DNA of 64,000 nucleotides from Undibacterium sp. KW1. Lineage in GTDB: Bacteria > Pseudomonadota > Gammaproteobacteria > Burkholderiales > Burkholderiaceae_D. The stretch lies in NCBI RefSeq assembly GCF_009937955.1, contig NZ_AP018439.1, positions 1,860,001 to 1,924,000 of the forward strand, written 5' to 3'. The notes below the pieces were generated by a model, which saw only the letters and a program-made list of their open reading frames with translations, was not told where the DNA came from and ran no database searches. Every line of letters starts with the position of its first letter. The stretch's first letter is position 1. Below, in pieces: positions 42,943 through 52,778 of the stretch. A program made the translations under genes and the position numbers.

Positions 42943-44729
42943 GTTGTTCCTTCTATGAGACGGCGTGCCAGTTTTTCTACATAGTCTTCATTGGCGCCGT
43001 TCGGATGAAATCGTAAAGCCAGGTGCAGGTATTCATGGGCGAGGGTGATACGCTCGTCCAGACTGCGCCAGCCGCGGGCGTAGATGCGCATGCGCTTCTG
43101 GTCTGAGTAGGGATTGCCGCTTGCCAGCGAACAGATGGCTGGCGGTGTCTCTGGATGCTCAAAACCGGGCTCACGACGCAATATGCCTTGCCATTTGTTG
43201 CTCGCGTTGCTTAACCAGGTTTGCGCTGCGGCCAGCGGCTTGCAGTCAGATTTGCCATTGAAGCTGGCGATGCTGGCTTGCGGATAACTGGTGGCCAGGA
43301 TACGTTCAAAATTCCAGCCCTGGTTTGCCTGCTTTGTCGCTTCTTTCAATGACATGCGGTTGTTGCCTGCGCTGTCATTGTGATAGCGAATGTTCGCTCC
43401 TTGCAATATCAGGTCATCCGTGAACCAGGCCGCTGCCAGGGCAGCATCGGTGGGTGCATTGGCGCTGACGCGCTGGCGGGTAGTGCTGTCGGCGATACGC
43501 CAGCAGCCATGATCAAGAGCAGCGTTTTGTACCAGATAGCTGCGCGCCGCAATCGCGAGGCTGCGTGCGGCCTGAATATTGCTGGCGTCACCCTCGCGGT
43601 CTATGACGCGGGCGACATAATCGTTGATGCTGACGCGGCCAGTGATTTGTGGAGCCATGCCTGGAGTGCGTTGCAGTGTCAGGCTGCCATTGCTGTTGAT
43701 GTCCAGGCCATTGCCGTTGGCGAATTGCAGCCTGTATTTGCCGGACAGCGTTCCCGCACGCGCAGGAGCGTTTGCAGATATGGACAATACTTCGCGCAGT
43801 GGATAGCGCGCAAAAAAATCGACATCCACGCAATGTGCTTCATCACCGACATTGTCGATATTATTGATGCCCGCCCAACGCGGTGCCGGCAGGGTAGTTG
43901 CCAGAGCACTGGCCCAGGTAGTGAGGGTAGAGCGGCTGGAACCACGAGCACCAAACCAGAACGGCGTGCCATCTGCCAGCCAGCCTGCTGCGCCACCAAA
44001 GGCGCTGTTGTCAGGCAAATGCCAGGAATAAGTTTTGTAACGTATGCCTGTACCCAGTTGCGTCCAGGCTTCGCGGCCATAGCCCTGTACCGCTGTTTCC
44101 AGCAAGGCTGTGCGGGCAACAGCGCGGGCTTGTGGCGAGAACTTGTTCAGGGTTTCCAGCAGCTCTTTTACGCTGATCTGGGTGTCGGGCTGCAGTTGCG
44201 CTGTGCGTTGCAGCCAGTTGGCGTCACTGCGGGTTTGCCAATAAGCTTTCCATGCCTTGTCATTGACGCCCAGACGCGCTGGTGAAAAATAGGGCGCGCA
44301 GGAACGTGCCAGGGCAGAGTCGCGTTCTACCTGCTCACCGGGTTCGCAGCAATACAGGTCTTCATTTTTCTCGTGCTGTTCACGAACATTATTGCGCAAA
44401 TCTTTTTTTGCGGTGCAGGTATACGCTGCTTCCTGAACGTGATTGTCTTGCAGGTAGGCATAGACAAATAACTTCCACAAACTACCCAGAGGTATCTTTT
44501 GATCTGCGATTTTATTGTCTTGAGAATTTAATGAGCGCATTTCCACCTGGCCATCACGCAGCCATGCGACGGTGGCCGTGCTGGCTGTATCTGCAGTCGC
44601 GGCCGCAGTTGCAGCATAGGCAACTGGCGCAACTTGTGCAGATGCAGCCAGCGTGACTATGGTCGCACTGGCAAGCATGATGGTACTGATCGCTTTGCGG
44701 GCAGGATCAGCGGATTTCCATAAACGCAC
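42939..44729 (-). CDS. yfaQ: DUF2300 (YfaQ-like) envelope protein with three catalytic-type motifs
   Basis: This 596-residue protein starts at GTG 44729, behind GAGG, with a signal peptide (about 19-45). It contains SLWK (about 83-86), an SxxK motif as in penicillin-binding enzymes, then a SpoIID/LytB-like stretch (NIQAARSLAIAARSYLVQNA, CWRIADSTTRQRVSANAPTD, AAWFTDDLILQGANIRYH), and close to its end HEYLH plus a third His (LAHEYLHLALRFHPNG, about 564-579), an HExxH zinc signature. E. coli YfaQ is the family reference. A longer start at 44819 is possible. It overlaps yfaS by 22 bases from the chosen start. Confidence 0.8.
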   Translation of the reverse strand: MRLWKSADPARKAISTIMLASATIVTLAASAQVAPVAYAATAAATADTASTATVAWLRDGQVEMRSLNSQDNKIADQKIPLGSLWKLFVYAYLQDNHVQEAAYTCTAKKDLRNNVREQHEKNEDLYCCEPGEQVERDSALARSCAPYFSPARLGVNDKAWKAYWQTRSDANWLQRTAQLQPDTQISVKELLETLNKFSPQARAVARTALLETAVQGYGREAWTQLGTGIRYKTYSWHLPDNSAFGGAAGWLADGTPFWFGARGSSRSTLTTWASALATTLPAPRWAGINNIDNVGDEAHCVDVDFFARYPLREVLSISANAPARAGTLSGKYRLQFANGNGLDINSNGSLTLQRTPGMAPQITGRVSINDYVARVIDREGDASNIQAARSLAIAARSYLVQNAALDHGCWRIADSTTRQRVSANAPTDAALAAAWFTDDLILQGANIRYHNDSAGNNRMSLKEATKQANQGWNFERILATSYPQASIASFNGKSDCKPLAAAQTWLSNASNKWQGILRREPGFEHPETPPAICSLASGNPYSDQKRMRIYARGWRSLDERITLAHEYLHLALRFHPNGANEDYVEKLARRLIEGTT

Positions 44730-47700
44730 GTGGCTTGTCCTCAAAGGCTTTCTGGTCTGGCTGGTACATGCGGTAGTAGCGTGCTGGCGGCAGGGCGAAC
44801 TTGCCGGTTTGCGCTGCACGCACCAGATGACGTATCACGACCTGGCCATCCAGCGCATCCACCGGCACGGCATAACCGCGTGGTGTTTGCTCGTAGCGTG
44901 CTCGCTCCATGGCTTCCATATCTTTACCGCCAGGGTAACGCAGGCTGATACCCCAGGTGGAGCGGTCGGCCGAGGTGCCTGGTGGCAGAGGTACTTCAAC
45001 AATGCCAAAGTTCAGTTCAGGGCCGGATGTGCGGGTGAGTACCACTTCATCCAGATAAACTTCATCTGTCTTCAGTGCTGCACCATCGCCCAGCAATTCC
45101 AGCTTGAAGCCTGCTTTGCCTGCGACTGGTTGCACAGGTGCGCCAGTAGTTGGATTGATGGCAGGTTTGCTGGCACTGCTTGGCGCTGGCAGCGCTTCTG
45201 GTACCAGGCGGTAAATGCGGCGCTCCACTTTTACTGGCAAGCTGGATTTTTCTGGTTCACGGCTGTCGAACTGGGCAATGGCAATCATGCCTGCGCTTGG
45301 GTTGGAAACCATTTTGATCACAGACGGGGTTGGCGTCGCGGCTGTGGTATTCCAGCGATACACGCTCTGACCTGTGACGGTTTCGCGTGGCAACCAGCCA
45401 GCTTCGAGTTCTACCTTGGCCATATTGTTGCGCAACAAAGGATCATTACTGCCAGACTTGCCACCGAGAGCGCGATAAGTCCACCACAGGGCGAGGGCGC
45501 GGTCTATGGTCGGTGACTCAGCCCTCACACGTTCCAGCACGGCAGCCGCTTCACTGGCAGGGCGTTTGCCAGTCAGTATCAGCAAGGCTTCACCCAAAGG
45601 CAGGTCAGCCTGGTGTACACGGGCTGCGGCTTCTGGCAAGGTCGTGACAGTAATGCCTGTCAAGTTGCCTTTGCTTTGCTGAACTACATAGGCGGCCAGC
45701 AAAGTGCTCATGGCGTGTTGTACATCATCATCCTTGTTGGCAAAGATCATGCTGTTCATGCCTGAACGCGGGGTGATCACCACAGGTTTGGCAAACGCAC
45801 CTTTGGCACCGAGTTCTTCACTGAGGGCTTCGGCCATGGATTTTACCGGCAAGCCCATATCCTGCATCCAGTACAGCATCAGGGCGCGCTGCCAATGTGA
45901 TTGCTTGACGCCATCCTTGCGATAAACATCATTCAGCTTATCAAAATGGCCTTCTGGGAGTGACAGTTTCAAAGCGCGGCTGGCATGCCAGTCAGCATAG
46001 TAGGCATAGGTGGTCAGCAGGGCATCACCATCTTTTTCTGGCACAGTCCACCAGCCAAAAGTCGCATTTGGCCCGGCCATTTGCGCCAGACGGAAGCGGT
46101 AGCTGTACAGCCTTTGCGTCAATTGTGCAGCCAGTCTTTCTTCACTAGGCAAGGTTGATTGCAGGGCCAGGCTGTAAGGGATGAGGCGGCTGGAAGTCTG
46201 CTCGACGCAACCATATGGATAGTCGATCAAATCATCCATCAAGCGGCGGAACTGCGTGCTGGCACTGTCAGCAAATTGCAGTTGCAGGTTGCTGGCGTCA
46301 GGTGGCAGTTTCAAGACAGTTTCCTTGCCAGTCACAGGCACGCTGACTGAGCGCTGGCTCAGCCAATGCACAGGAATAACTTTCAGCGGCACATTGAGCG
46401 CATCAACAGTCTTGCCACCTACAGCGAGTGACAGGTCTATCTTGTTGTCGAGGCCATTAGCTTTCAAAGGTACGGAGATAAAGTTCGCACCAGGTTTCAG
46501 TTTCAGGCTTTCTTGTTTATTGACACCGGAACCGGTGATGTTCAGGCTGGCACTGGCATCCTGGTTGCCCTGATTGAAGATGGCAACGCTGGCATTCGGT
46601 GCATCCTGCACGCGCATCCAGTTCGGGCTGGTCCATTTCACATAAAAGTCTTTGTCTGAACGTACATAGGCGATGTTCTGACCTACATTGCCACCGGCCT
46701 CAGTCGCACGCACAGTAATGCGCCAGCGTGTCAGCGAATCGGGCATGGTGAAAGTCAGGCGGGCACGGCCAGCAGCATCCGTGGTAACGCTTGGTTGCCA
46801 CAGGGCGGTATCCTTGTCTTCACGGCGAGGTCTTTCCAATACCTTGATGGCGCGTTCATGGGTTTGCCCGTTGGCTGGCAAGGCCAGCTTGGATGGCGGT
46901 ACCGCCAGGTCATAAGCGATGAAGCTCAGGCTGGCAGAAGTGCGCACATTATTGCGGCGCGGATGATAGAAGAAGTCAGAAATATCGGGTGCAATTTCAG
47001 GTTGCAACACATAAATCATTTCATCGACCACACCTACCGTGAGCTGGCTGCCTGCGGCTGGCTTGCCATCGACCATCGCAGTCAGGTCCAGCGTGACCTT
47101 GTCACCAGGCGCATAGACGGCCTTGTCAGCTTTGACGGCGACATTGATGCGTGGCTGCTCAACTTTCAAACCCAGGTTCTGGAACACATAATCAGCGCCT
47201 TTGATATACACCACAGACAGGGTAATGTTGGGGCCATAGGTATCCTGAACTGGAAGCTCAACCTTCCATTGCATAGGTGACAAACGTTTGGCAGTAAGCC
47301 AGCCACTGGCATTGCTCATTAAAGCGGTTTTTTCTACCTTATCACGCTCCAGGGTAAACAATGCCTGATCGACTTGCTGCGGGAAGGTGATCAGCGCACT
47401 GGCAGTTTCACCTGGCTTGTAGCTGGTCTTGTCAAATACCATTTCTATCGAGCCTTGCGGTGCACTGACGCCAGCACCACTGACGTAATGCGAAGTGGCA
47501 CCGAGGATATTGCCTGCTGCATCACGTACAGACAGGGTATAGGTGCCAGGTTCAGCAAAAGCCAGTGTCAGCTTGCTGGCGTTGGCGAGCTTGCCGTTTG
47601 ATTTTTTCTGGTTTTCCAGTCTTACCCAATCCCATGTTGCCGGGGCACTGACTGTGCTGACGGTATTGCCAGGTACAGGCAGGGAAGTCAGCGCAAAATT

Positions 47701-49374
47701 CATGTTTTCACCAACGGCAGAGAAGGCGCGTTCTGCCTTCAGGCTATAGGTGCCAGCGCTACGTTCTACCAGTATCTCCTTGGTAGAGCGTACGCGGTAA
47801 GCAGCGCCATCAGTTGCCAGCACCGACAAAATATAGCGGCTGGGTTCAGTTGCTGCAGGCAGTTTGAATTCAACGAAACCGTTGCTATCAGTCGTAAATG
47901 TCGTTGTGCTCATCTGTACCGGGAACTGGCCTGCATAACCAAGGTCGCCTTCAACGATGGTCAGGCGCTGGGCGCGTACAGTCAGGTCTGCCTTGGCATT
48001 GACGACAGGTTTGCCGTCAGGATAGACCAGTTGCAGCTTGCCCTTGATTTCTTCATTGGTTTTGTAATCCTTCTTGCCTGGCATGACATTGATTTCAAAG
48101 TGCGGCTTTTGGTATTCAGCGACGCGGAAGGCAGCGCCATAGCTGTTACCCTTGTAGCTGAAGCGCAGTTCATAACCACCTGCGACGGCATTGTCAGGTA
48201 ACTGGAATACCGTATCACCACCAGACTGCGGTGTCATTTGCAGGGTTTGCGCCGCGACGGGGAAGCCATTTGCATCAAATACCTGCAACTTCAATTCGCC
48301 TGCGGTGATGGCTGTGGATTCACGCGCTGACACAAAAGTACGGCCCAAAAATTTCACATAGACGGTTTCACCAGGGCGGTACAAGGGGCGGTCTGTCACC
48401 GCATATAGCTTGGTATTATAGATTTCACTGTCGTAGTAATAATTTTCTGCGACAAACACGCCGCCTTTGCTGTCTTCACCATAGACATAAGTTTTTTCTG
48501 GCGCATCGCGTTCAAAATTGACGATACCGCTGGCATCTGTCGCGCCTGTACTCAGGATACCTGCGCCATCTGTCCACACCGTTTTTGCATCTGCCACAGC
48601 CTGGCTGGTGCGGCGGTCAGCTACCCAGACCAGCATTTGTTTGCTCGATACCTTGGTCACAGCGATAGAGTCAGAGACAAACACCAGAGTCACTGCGCGA
48701 TAACTGCCGACCATGGCTTCCACCAGATACAGGCCGGGCTCTTTTTTGCCCAGTGGTATCAGCACATTGCCTTTGGGCGACATGATGAATTCACTGCTGC
48801 TTCCATCAAGCTTGACGCCTTTTGGTGGTTGTATGGGCTGGGCGATATGCACAGGGTAGCGGAAGCTATCAACCAGGGTATGCGCCTTCAGTGGCTGGTA
48901 CAGCGGGTTCATCTGTTGTGGCGTTGATGCTTTGACCAGCGGGTGCAGACGTACTTCAGGTGCTTGTGAAGTGACGGCTTTCCTGGCATCCGATGAAAAC
49001 AGCTTGCGCCACATGCGGCGAGATGCATCCCACCAGTTATCCCAGGTACGAGCCAGCGCATCGGACACGCCTTTGCCCTTGTAGTTACCCTGGGCATCAA
49101 TGCGGTGCAAATTCTTTTGCGCCTTTAAAAACTCCAGCGGGTCCTTGACCTTATAGACATAGACATCGACACCGCCAAGCTCAGAAATCTGCCCCATGTC
49201 CTGGGCTTCCAGCCTCACCATCGCAGTGTCGCCAGAGCCATAGGCTGCATCGCTGAGCAGGAAGAAAGACGAGCCCCCACCGCCGTCCTGTGCCAGGGCA
49301 GGCATGAAGAGCAGCATCGCGCACAGCGCTGTCAATAAAGTGAAATAACGGGATTGTTTGAATGTAGCTTTCAT
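44707..49374 (-). CDS. yfaS: Alpha-2-macroglobulin-like protein with thioester (YfaS)
   Basis: This 1555-residue protein has a signal peptide (1-28, ending ALA). It has MG-type beta domains (DRPLYRPGETVYVKFLGRTF at about 325-345, FDKTSYKPGETASALITFPQ at about 650-670, ADKAVYAPGDKVTLDLTAMV), a bait-like region, and the thioester motif YGCVEQT with Cys near 1056. An alpha-toroid follows, then a C-terminal receptor-like domain to EIR. Such proteins trap foreign proteases covalently in the periplasm. E. coli K-12 yfaS is interrupted; this copy is intact. It follows DUF1175 by 10 bases. Confidence 0.93.
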   Translation of the reverse strand: MKATFKQSRYFTLLTALCAMLLFMPALAQDGGGGSSFFLLSDAAYGSGDTAMVRLEAQDMGQISELGGVDVYVYKVKDPLEFLKAQKNLHRIDAQGNYKGKGVSDALARTWDNWWDASRRMWRKLFSSDARKAVTSQAPEVRLHPLVKASTPQQMNPLYQPLKAHTLVDSFRYPVHIAQPIQPPKGVKLDGSSSEFIMSPKGNVLIPLGKKEPGLYLVEAMVGSYRAVTLVFVSDSIAVTKVSSKQMLVWVADRRTSQAVADAKTVWTDGAGILSTGATDASGIVNFERDAPEKTYVYGEDSKGGVFVAENYYYDSEIYNTKLYAVTDRPLYRPGETVYVKFLGRTFVSARESTAITAGELKLQVFDANGFPVAAQTLQMTPQSGGDTVFQLPDNAVAGGYELRFSYKGNSYGAAFRVAEYQKPHFEINVMPGKKDYKTNEEIKGKLQLVYPDGKPVVNAKADLTVRAQRLTIVEGDLGYAGQFPVQMSTTTFTTDSNGFVEFKLPAATEPSRYILSVLATDGAAYRVRSTKEILVERSAGTYSLKAERAFSAVGENMNFALTSLPVPGNTVSTVSAPATWDWVRLENQKKSNGKLANASKLTLAFAEPGTYTLSVRDAAGNILGATSHYVSGAGVSAPQGSIEMVFDKTSYKPGETASALITFPQQVDQALFTLERDKVEKTALMSNASGWLTAKRLSPMQWKVELPVQDTYGPNITLSVVYIKGADYVFQNLGLKVEQPRINVAVKADKAVYAPGDKVTLDLTAMVDGKPAAGSQLTVGVVDEMIYVLQPEIAPDISDFFYHPRRNNVRTSASLSFIAYDLAVPPSKLALPANGQTHERAIKVLERPRREDKDTALWQPSVTTDAAGRARLTFTMPDSLTRWRITVRATEAGGNVGQNIAYVRSDKDFYVKWTSPNWMRVQDAPNASVAIFNQGNQDASASLNITGSGVNKQESLKLKPGANFISVPLKANGLDNKIDLSLAVGGKTVDALNVPLKVIPVHWLSQRSVSVPVTGKETVLKLPPDASNLQLQFADSASTQFRRLMDDLIDYPYGCVEQTSSRLIPYSLALQSTLPSEERLAAQLTQRLYSYRFRLAQMAGPNATFGWWTVPEKDGDALLTTYAYYADWHASRALKLSLPEGHFDKLNDVYRKDGVKQSHWQRALMLYWMQDMGLPVKSMAEALSEELGAKGAFAKPVVITPRSGMNSMIFANKDDDVQHAMSTLLAAYVVQQSKGNLTGITVTTLPEAAARVHQADLPLGEALLILTGKRPASEAAAVLERVRAESPTIDRALALWWTYRALGGKSGSNDPLLRNNMAKVELEAGWLPRETVTGQSVYRWNTTAATPTPSVIKMVSNPSAGMIAIAQFDSREPEKSSLPVKVERRIYRLVPEALPAPSSASKPAINPTTGAPVQPVAGKAGFKLELLGDGAALKTDEVYLDEVVLTRTSGPELNFGIVEVPLPPGTSADRSTWGISLRYPGGKDMEAMERARYEQTPRGYAVPVDALDGQVVIRHLVRAAQTGKFALPPARYYRMYQPDQKAFEDKPRAFMEIR

Positions 49375-49383
49375 TGGGCGCTT

Positions 49384-50109
49384 TCAGGCGGACAAGAAAT
49401 TGAGGCGATACACGCCAGCAAAATTGGGATTATCTTGGGTAGGGTGCCAGCGCGTGTCGCGCCAGGCTTGCAGGTCGCGTAGCTTGACGGCGCGCAGACC
49501 ATTATCAGTTGGTGTGACCGTGCCAGTGTGATAGGCGATGTAAGAATTCATCCACACCATCAGATGCTGGGCGTCGCCCTGGTCATAGAACAGCAGGTCA
49601 CCGGGGGCTGCCAGATTGCAGTCCTTGCCACGAAACCTCGCATTCTCCTGCACCATTTCTATGGCACTGACATAGGCCGAGACTGTACCGTCAGCCAGCC
49701 GCCACTGATGGCGTACTGATTGAGTGCTTTGATCGAGAGCTATTTCTGGCGGCAGCGCAGTACCCAGCATGCCATTCGCCCGCTTCCATTTTTCATCATG
49801 CTCGCGCAGAGATTCAGCCACCGCAAAACGCACCAGGCCTACGCAATCTCGCTGTTGCCAGCGCGGTGTCGGGCCTGCCGTCAACTGGGCGGCAATGATG
49901 CGTGTCATCCAGGCGCGGCAACTGCGCGACTGGGCGGGTGTCAATGTTGGTGCCGAGACTACAGGCGCGGTAGTTGTTCCAGCTTTGGCAGCATTTTCGG
50001 CAGGCAATGGCACAGCCGGCGCCATGAGCTTATTGGCCAGCGCCAGCCTGTGCCAGCCTAGCATGGTGCTGGTGGCGAGCATGCCAGTCAGTACATGCCG
50101 GCGTTTCAA
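49384..50109 (-). CDS. yfaT: DUF1175 (YfaT-like) NlpC/P60-fold protein
   Basis: This 241-residue protein starts at TTG 50109 in a TTGA overlap with the upstream stop, behind a strong AAGGAG; an ATG at 50133 lies inside the previous gene. The N-terminus KRRHVLTGMLATSTML looks like a Tat signal. The core has an NlpC/P60-type Cys (QRDCVGLVRFAVAESL, near 93) and His (AQHLMVWMNSYIAYHTG, near 180). Members of DUF1175 were predicted as cysteine peptidases or amidases; the substrate is unknown. It lies between DUF2138 and macroglobulin in the same order as in E. coli. Confidence 0.85.
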   Translation of the reverse strand: MKRRHVLTGMLATSTMLGWHRLALANKLMAPAVPLPAENAAKAGTTTAPVVSAPTLTPAQSRSCRAWMTRIIAAQLTAGPTPRWQQRDCVGLVRFAVAESLREHDEKWKRANGMLGTALPPEIALDQSTQSVRHQWRLADGTVSAYVSAIEMVQENARFRGKDCNLAAPGDLLFYDQGDAQHLMVWMNSYIAYHTGTVTPTDNGLRAVKLRDLQAWRDTRWHPTQDNPNFAGVYRLNFLSA

Positions 50110-51698
50110 TTGGATTTCTCCTTGCTGACCCATTCAACTTTTTGCCAGGCTTTGCCGCTGGCCTGAGCCTTGCTCAATTCCAGGCGGATAGGCGGGTAGG
50201 TTGCCAGGGCTTTGATGCGAGCGGGTAGATGCGTCTTTGCAGCTTCCAGGAAGCTGGCATCTTCAGGTTTTGCCAGGGCCGCGTAGATTTCACGTTGAGC
50301 CATTTCTGACAAGGGGCGCGGTGTGATCAGGCCCAGGGTGCTTTGCGCGCCAGATGTCTGGTCAGCCACGCTGGGGTTGCTGCGGGCGATGGTATCCACC
50401 ACTTTTTCTACCAGGCCGCCATCGGGTGAGAACACCACAAAATCGCCGCTGGCTGCCAGCGTAGCCATGCTCTTGGTATTGCGCCATAGTTTCTGATCGG
50501 GCTTGGCCTTGGTCGTGCCTTTGCCTGGTGCCGCCTGTTCACCGCTGGCAATCGCCCAGGTCGCCATGGCTTGCAAGGTAGCATCGCGGTTGGCAGTGTT
50601 CAGTGGCAGCTTGGTGATAAAGACAGGAGAATACAAATTCGACTCGCGGTACCAGCAAGCCAGGCCTGGGCCAGACAACGGTGCCAATGCCTGCTCTGGC
50701 AACTTTGGTGTGGCATCAGCTTTTTTCAAGACAGTATTGACCATACTCCAGTCAATGGGTACGGTGATACATGCGCTTGGGTTGGCTGGCGCAGCAGTCC
50801 ACAGGGCTGGGTCAAGCAACTGTGCCGAAGAAGTTTTTTTGGAATCTATCCAGACCGAAGTTGACCAGTTGCCGCCAAAATCAAAGCGCATGCCCTTGAA
50901 GCCGGATACAAAAGCGCCATAACCCAGGGCCATGGTAGGTGCACCTATCGCCATCGTATGTTTTGCAGTGCCCGTAGCCTGAGCGGGCGCAGGAGCGATA
51001 TTGTCGAGGTCAAATTGCAGCGACAGTGCACCATCATGTTCCAGCCATTTGGCAACAGCAGCGCGGGCTTCTTTCACGACGCCGTTTTTATCATCAAACA
51101 AAAGACCTGGATCAGACAAGACCACGACGCGATCACCCTGGCTGATCAACAGCAGGGTGCGGCGTGGATTGACTTCCAGTGCCATGATCTGGGCTTTGCC
51201 ATTGCTGGTGCTGATATCACCTGCCAATTTGAGCTGACCATCTTTCATTGCCACCTTGGCGGCTTCCTGCAAGGCTTTGTTGAACAGGCCCATACGCATG
51301 ACGACGGCATAATGGCGCAAGGCACCTTTGCCATCGCGCCAAAAAGCCACTTCTGCAGGTTCATTGAAAATGCTGGCATACAGCTTGTCTTGCCAATCGA
51401 GGTCATGCTCGTAGGCAATGCGCTTGACTGCACCGTTCAAACCCAGACGGTCTTCATTTTGCTCGTAGTAGAAGGCCAGGTCTTCGGTCAGCACATCCTT
51501 GGCTATCGGCACTTGCAGCAAGTCGCGCGGCAGTTTCGACAGGCTGGTGGTGCGTATCAAGGCATCTGGTTGGGAAATATCCACCATGAGGCGGGTGCCA
51601 ACATAGTGGTAATCCTTCCAGTGTTTGCTCAACTGGTAGGCAACAGCAGCAGCGGCAACTGTAGCAACAGTGCCGGTGACGATCCAAATACGACGCAT
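50106..51698 (-). CDS. yfaA: DUF2138 (YfaA-like) protein
   Basis: This 530-residue protein is the first gene of the operon, with AGGGAG before ATG 51698. One N-terminal TM (about 7-22) anchors it. It is a single DUF2138 unit: YVGTRLMVDISQPDALIRTT at the start, SLQFDLDNIAPAPAQATGTA, KGMRFDFGGNWSTSVWIDSK, SACITVPIDWSMVNTVLKKA and FVVFSPDGGLVEKVVDTIAR. Function unknown. Its constant association with yfaT and yfaS suggests a part in the macroglobulin machine. Confidence 0.88.
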   Translation of the reverse strand: MRRIWIVTGTVATVAAAAVAYQLSKHWKDYHYVGTRLMVDISQPDALIRTTSLSKLPRDLLQVPIAKDVLTEDLAFYYEQNEDRLGLNGAVKRIAYEHDLDWQDKLYASIFNEPAEVAFWRDGKGALRHYAVVMRMGLFNKALQEAAKVAMKDGQLKLAGDISTSNGKAQIMALEVNPRRTLLLISQGDRVVVLSDPGLLFDDKNGVVKEARAAVAKWLEHDGALSLQFDLDNIAPAPAQATGTAKHTMAIGAPTMALGYGAFVSGFKGMRFDFGGNWSTSVWIDSKKTSSAQLLDPALWTAAPANPSACITVPIDWSMVNTVLKKADATPKLPEQALAPLSGPGLACWYRESNLYSPVFITKLPLNTANRDATLQAMATWAIASGEQAAPGKGTTKAKPDQKLWRNTKSMATLAASGDFVVFSPDGGLVEKVVDTIARSNPSVADQTSGAQSTLGLITPRPLSEMAQREIYAALAKPEDASFLEAAKTHLPARIKALATYPPIRLELSKAQASGKAWQKVEWVSKEKSN

Positions 51699-52043
51699 GA
51701 ATTCTCCCTCTGGGGTATGGCTTTTTTATTGCACGGATACTATCCAAAGCAGGCCAGCAAGACAATCGTTTGCGGCTGTCTATTTGGTAATTTTCTGTAA
51801 GCGTGCAGGTAAAGACTGCAACTGGCAATTGTGCCATGCATAGCCCTGGGAATTTATATTGTTGCAATATTTTTTGTGGGCACTTTTGTAGACACGCGAG
51901 GCATGTTTCAGCAAGAGGGAAACACAAGGCGGGGAAACAAAATAGCTGGAATGAATTTCTTATGTGCATATCGCCCGGAGAAACAACCGGGCGACATACA
52001 CTACTTTTTAACTTGTAATTTAGCTTGTAACTTAGCTTGTAAC
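51699..52043. other. Gap between yfa operon and GST gene
   Basis: About 345 bases with no credible gene. The start of the yfa-type operon must be controlled from here. Near its far end a 12-base tandem repeat adjoins the GST stop codon (see repeat). Confidence 0.4.
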
Positions 52044-52046
52044 TTA
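52009..52046. repeat. 12-base tandem repeats with in-frame stop codons
   Basis: Three units lie at 52009-52020 (TAACTTGTAATT, diverged), 52021-52032 and 52033-52044 (TAGCTTGTAACT twice). On the minus strand each unit begins TAA in the frame of the GST gene, so the true stop at 52044-52046 is followed by two more in-frame stops at 12-base spacing. Confidence 0.8.
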
Positions 52047-52712
52047 GGCAGCCTTGCTTTCGGACTGCGCTTCACTGGCGATGCGCTCGTGTTCTGCTGC
52101 CCAGGCTGCATCAATGGCACCGACTTTGACAAACGCCGGACGGCTACAGACGCGTTCAATGTAATTCATGACGACAGGCGATTCAGGCACGAGCTTGAAC
52201 ATGGTACCCCAACGCAAGGCATTGCCCCAGAGTACATCTGCTGCAGTGAATTGCTCACCCAGTAAATATGGCCCTTTTTCCAGTTGCGCCTTGATGATAC
52301 CCAGCATGGTGTCAAAATCACCGTAAGGGCACATCGAAGGCATTGCTGGCGGATGTTGCGCAAACTTATCTACCAGCGCAGGCTCGTAACAAGCCGCATA
52401 GTAGGCCATCCAGCGCAGATAAGGACCGCGCAACTGGCTATCCAGCGCCGGTGTCAGGCCTGCCTGCGGGAACAGGTCTGCCAGATACAAGAATACTGCC
52501 ACTTGCTCGGTAATGAGCTCGCCACGATGCTGTATTGCAGGCACTTTACCCATAGGGTTGATGGACAGATAGGCGCTTTGTCTTTGCTCGCCAGCTTTCA
52601 TGTTCAAGACATGTAATTGATACGGTGCGCCTAATTCTTCCAGCAAAACCAGCGCACCGGTAGCGCGGGTTTGTGGAGAGTAGAACAGGGTGATGTTGTC
52701 TGTATTGCTCAT
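52044..52712 (-). CDS. Glutathione S-transferase family protein
   Basis: This 222-residue protein has a thioredoxin-like N-terminal domain (ITLFYSPQTRATGALVLLEE, then NPMGKVPAIQ and LITEQVAVFLYLADLFP with the glutathione-binding Glu-Gln) and an all-helical C-terminal domain (PYLLGEQFTAADVLWGNAL). The N-terminal Ser near residue 11 suits the bacterial Ser-GST type. Substrate unknown. It is divergent from a YafY/WYL regulator that probably controls it via the dyad at 52779-52799. Confidence 0.9.
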   Translation of the reverse strand: MSNTDNITLFYSPQTRATGALVLLEELGAPYQLHVLNMKAGEQRQSAYLSINPMGKVPAIQHRGELITEQVAVFLYLADLFPQAGLTPALDSQLRGPYLRWMAYYAACYEPALVDKFAQHPPAMPSMCPYGDFDTMLGIIKAQLEKGPYLLGEQFTAADVLWGNALRWGTMFKLVPESPVVMNYIERVCSRPAFVKVGAIDAAWAAEHERIASEAQSESKAA

Positions 52713-52778
52713 GATAAGACCTTTCTTTTATCTCGGAGGCGGAATTGCCTGGCCGTTGATATAAGAATATGTCTCTAT

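Noticed and set aside
43380..44285. 301-codon plus-strand open frame opposite the DUF2300 gene
   Set aside because: Shadow of a real gene; Cys/Arg-rich with no domain.
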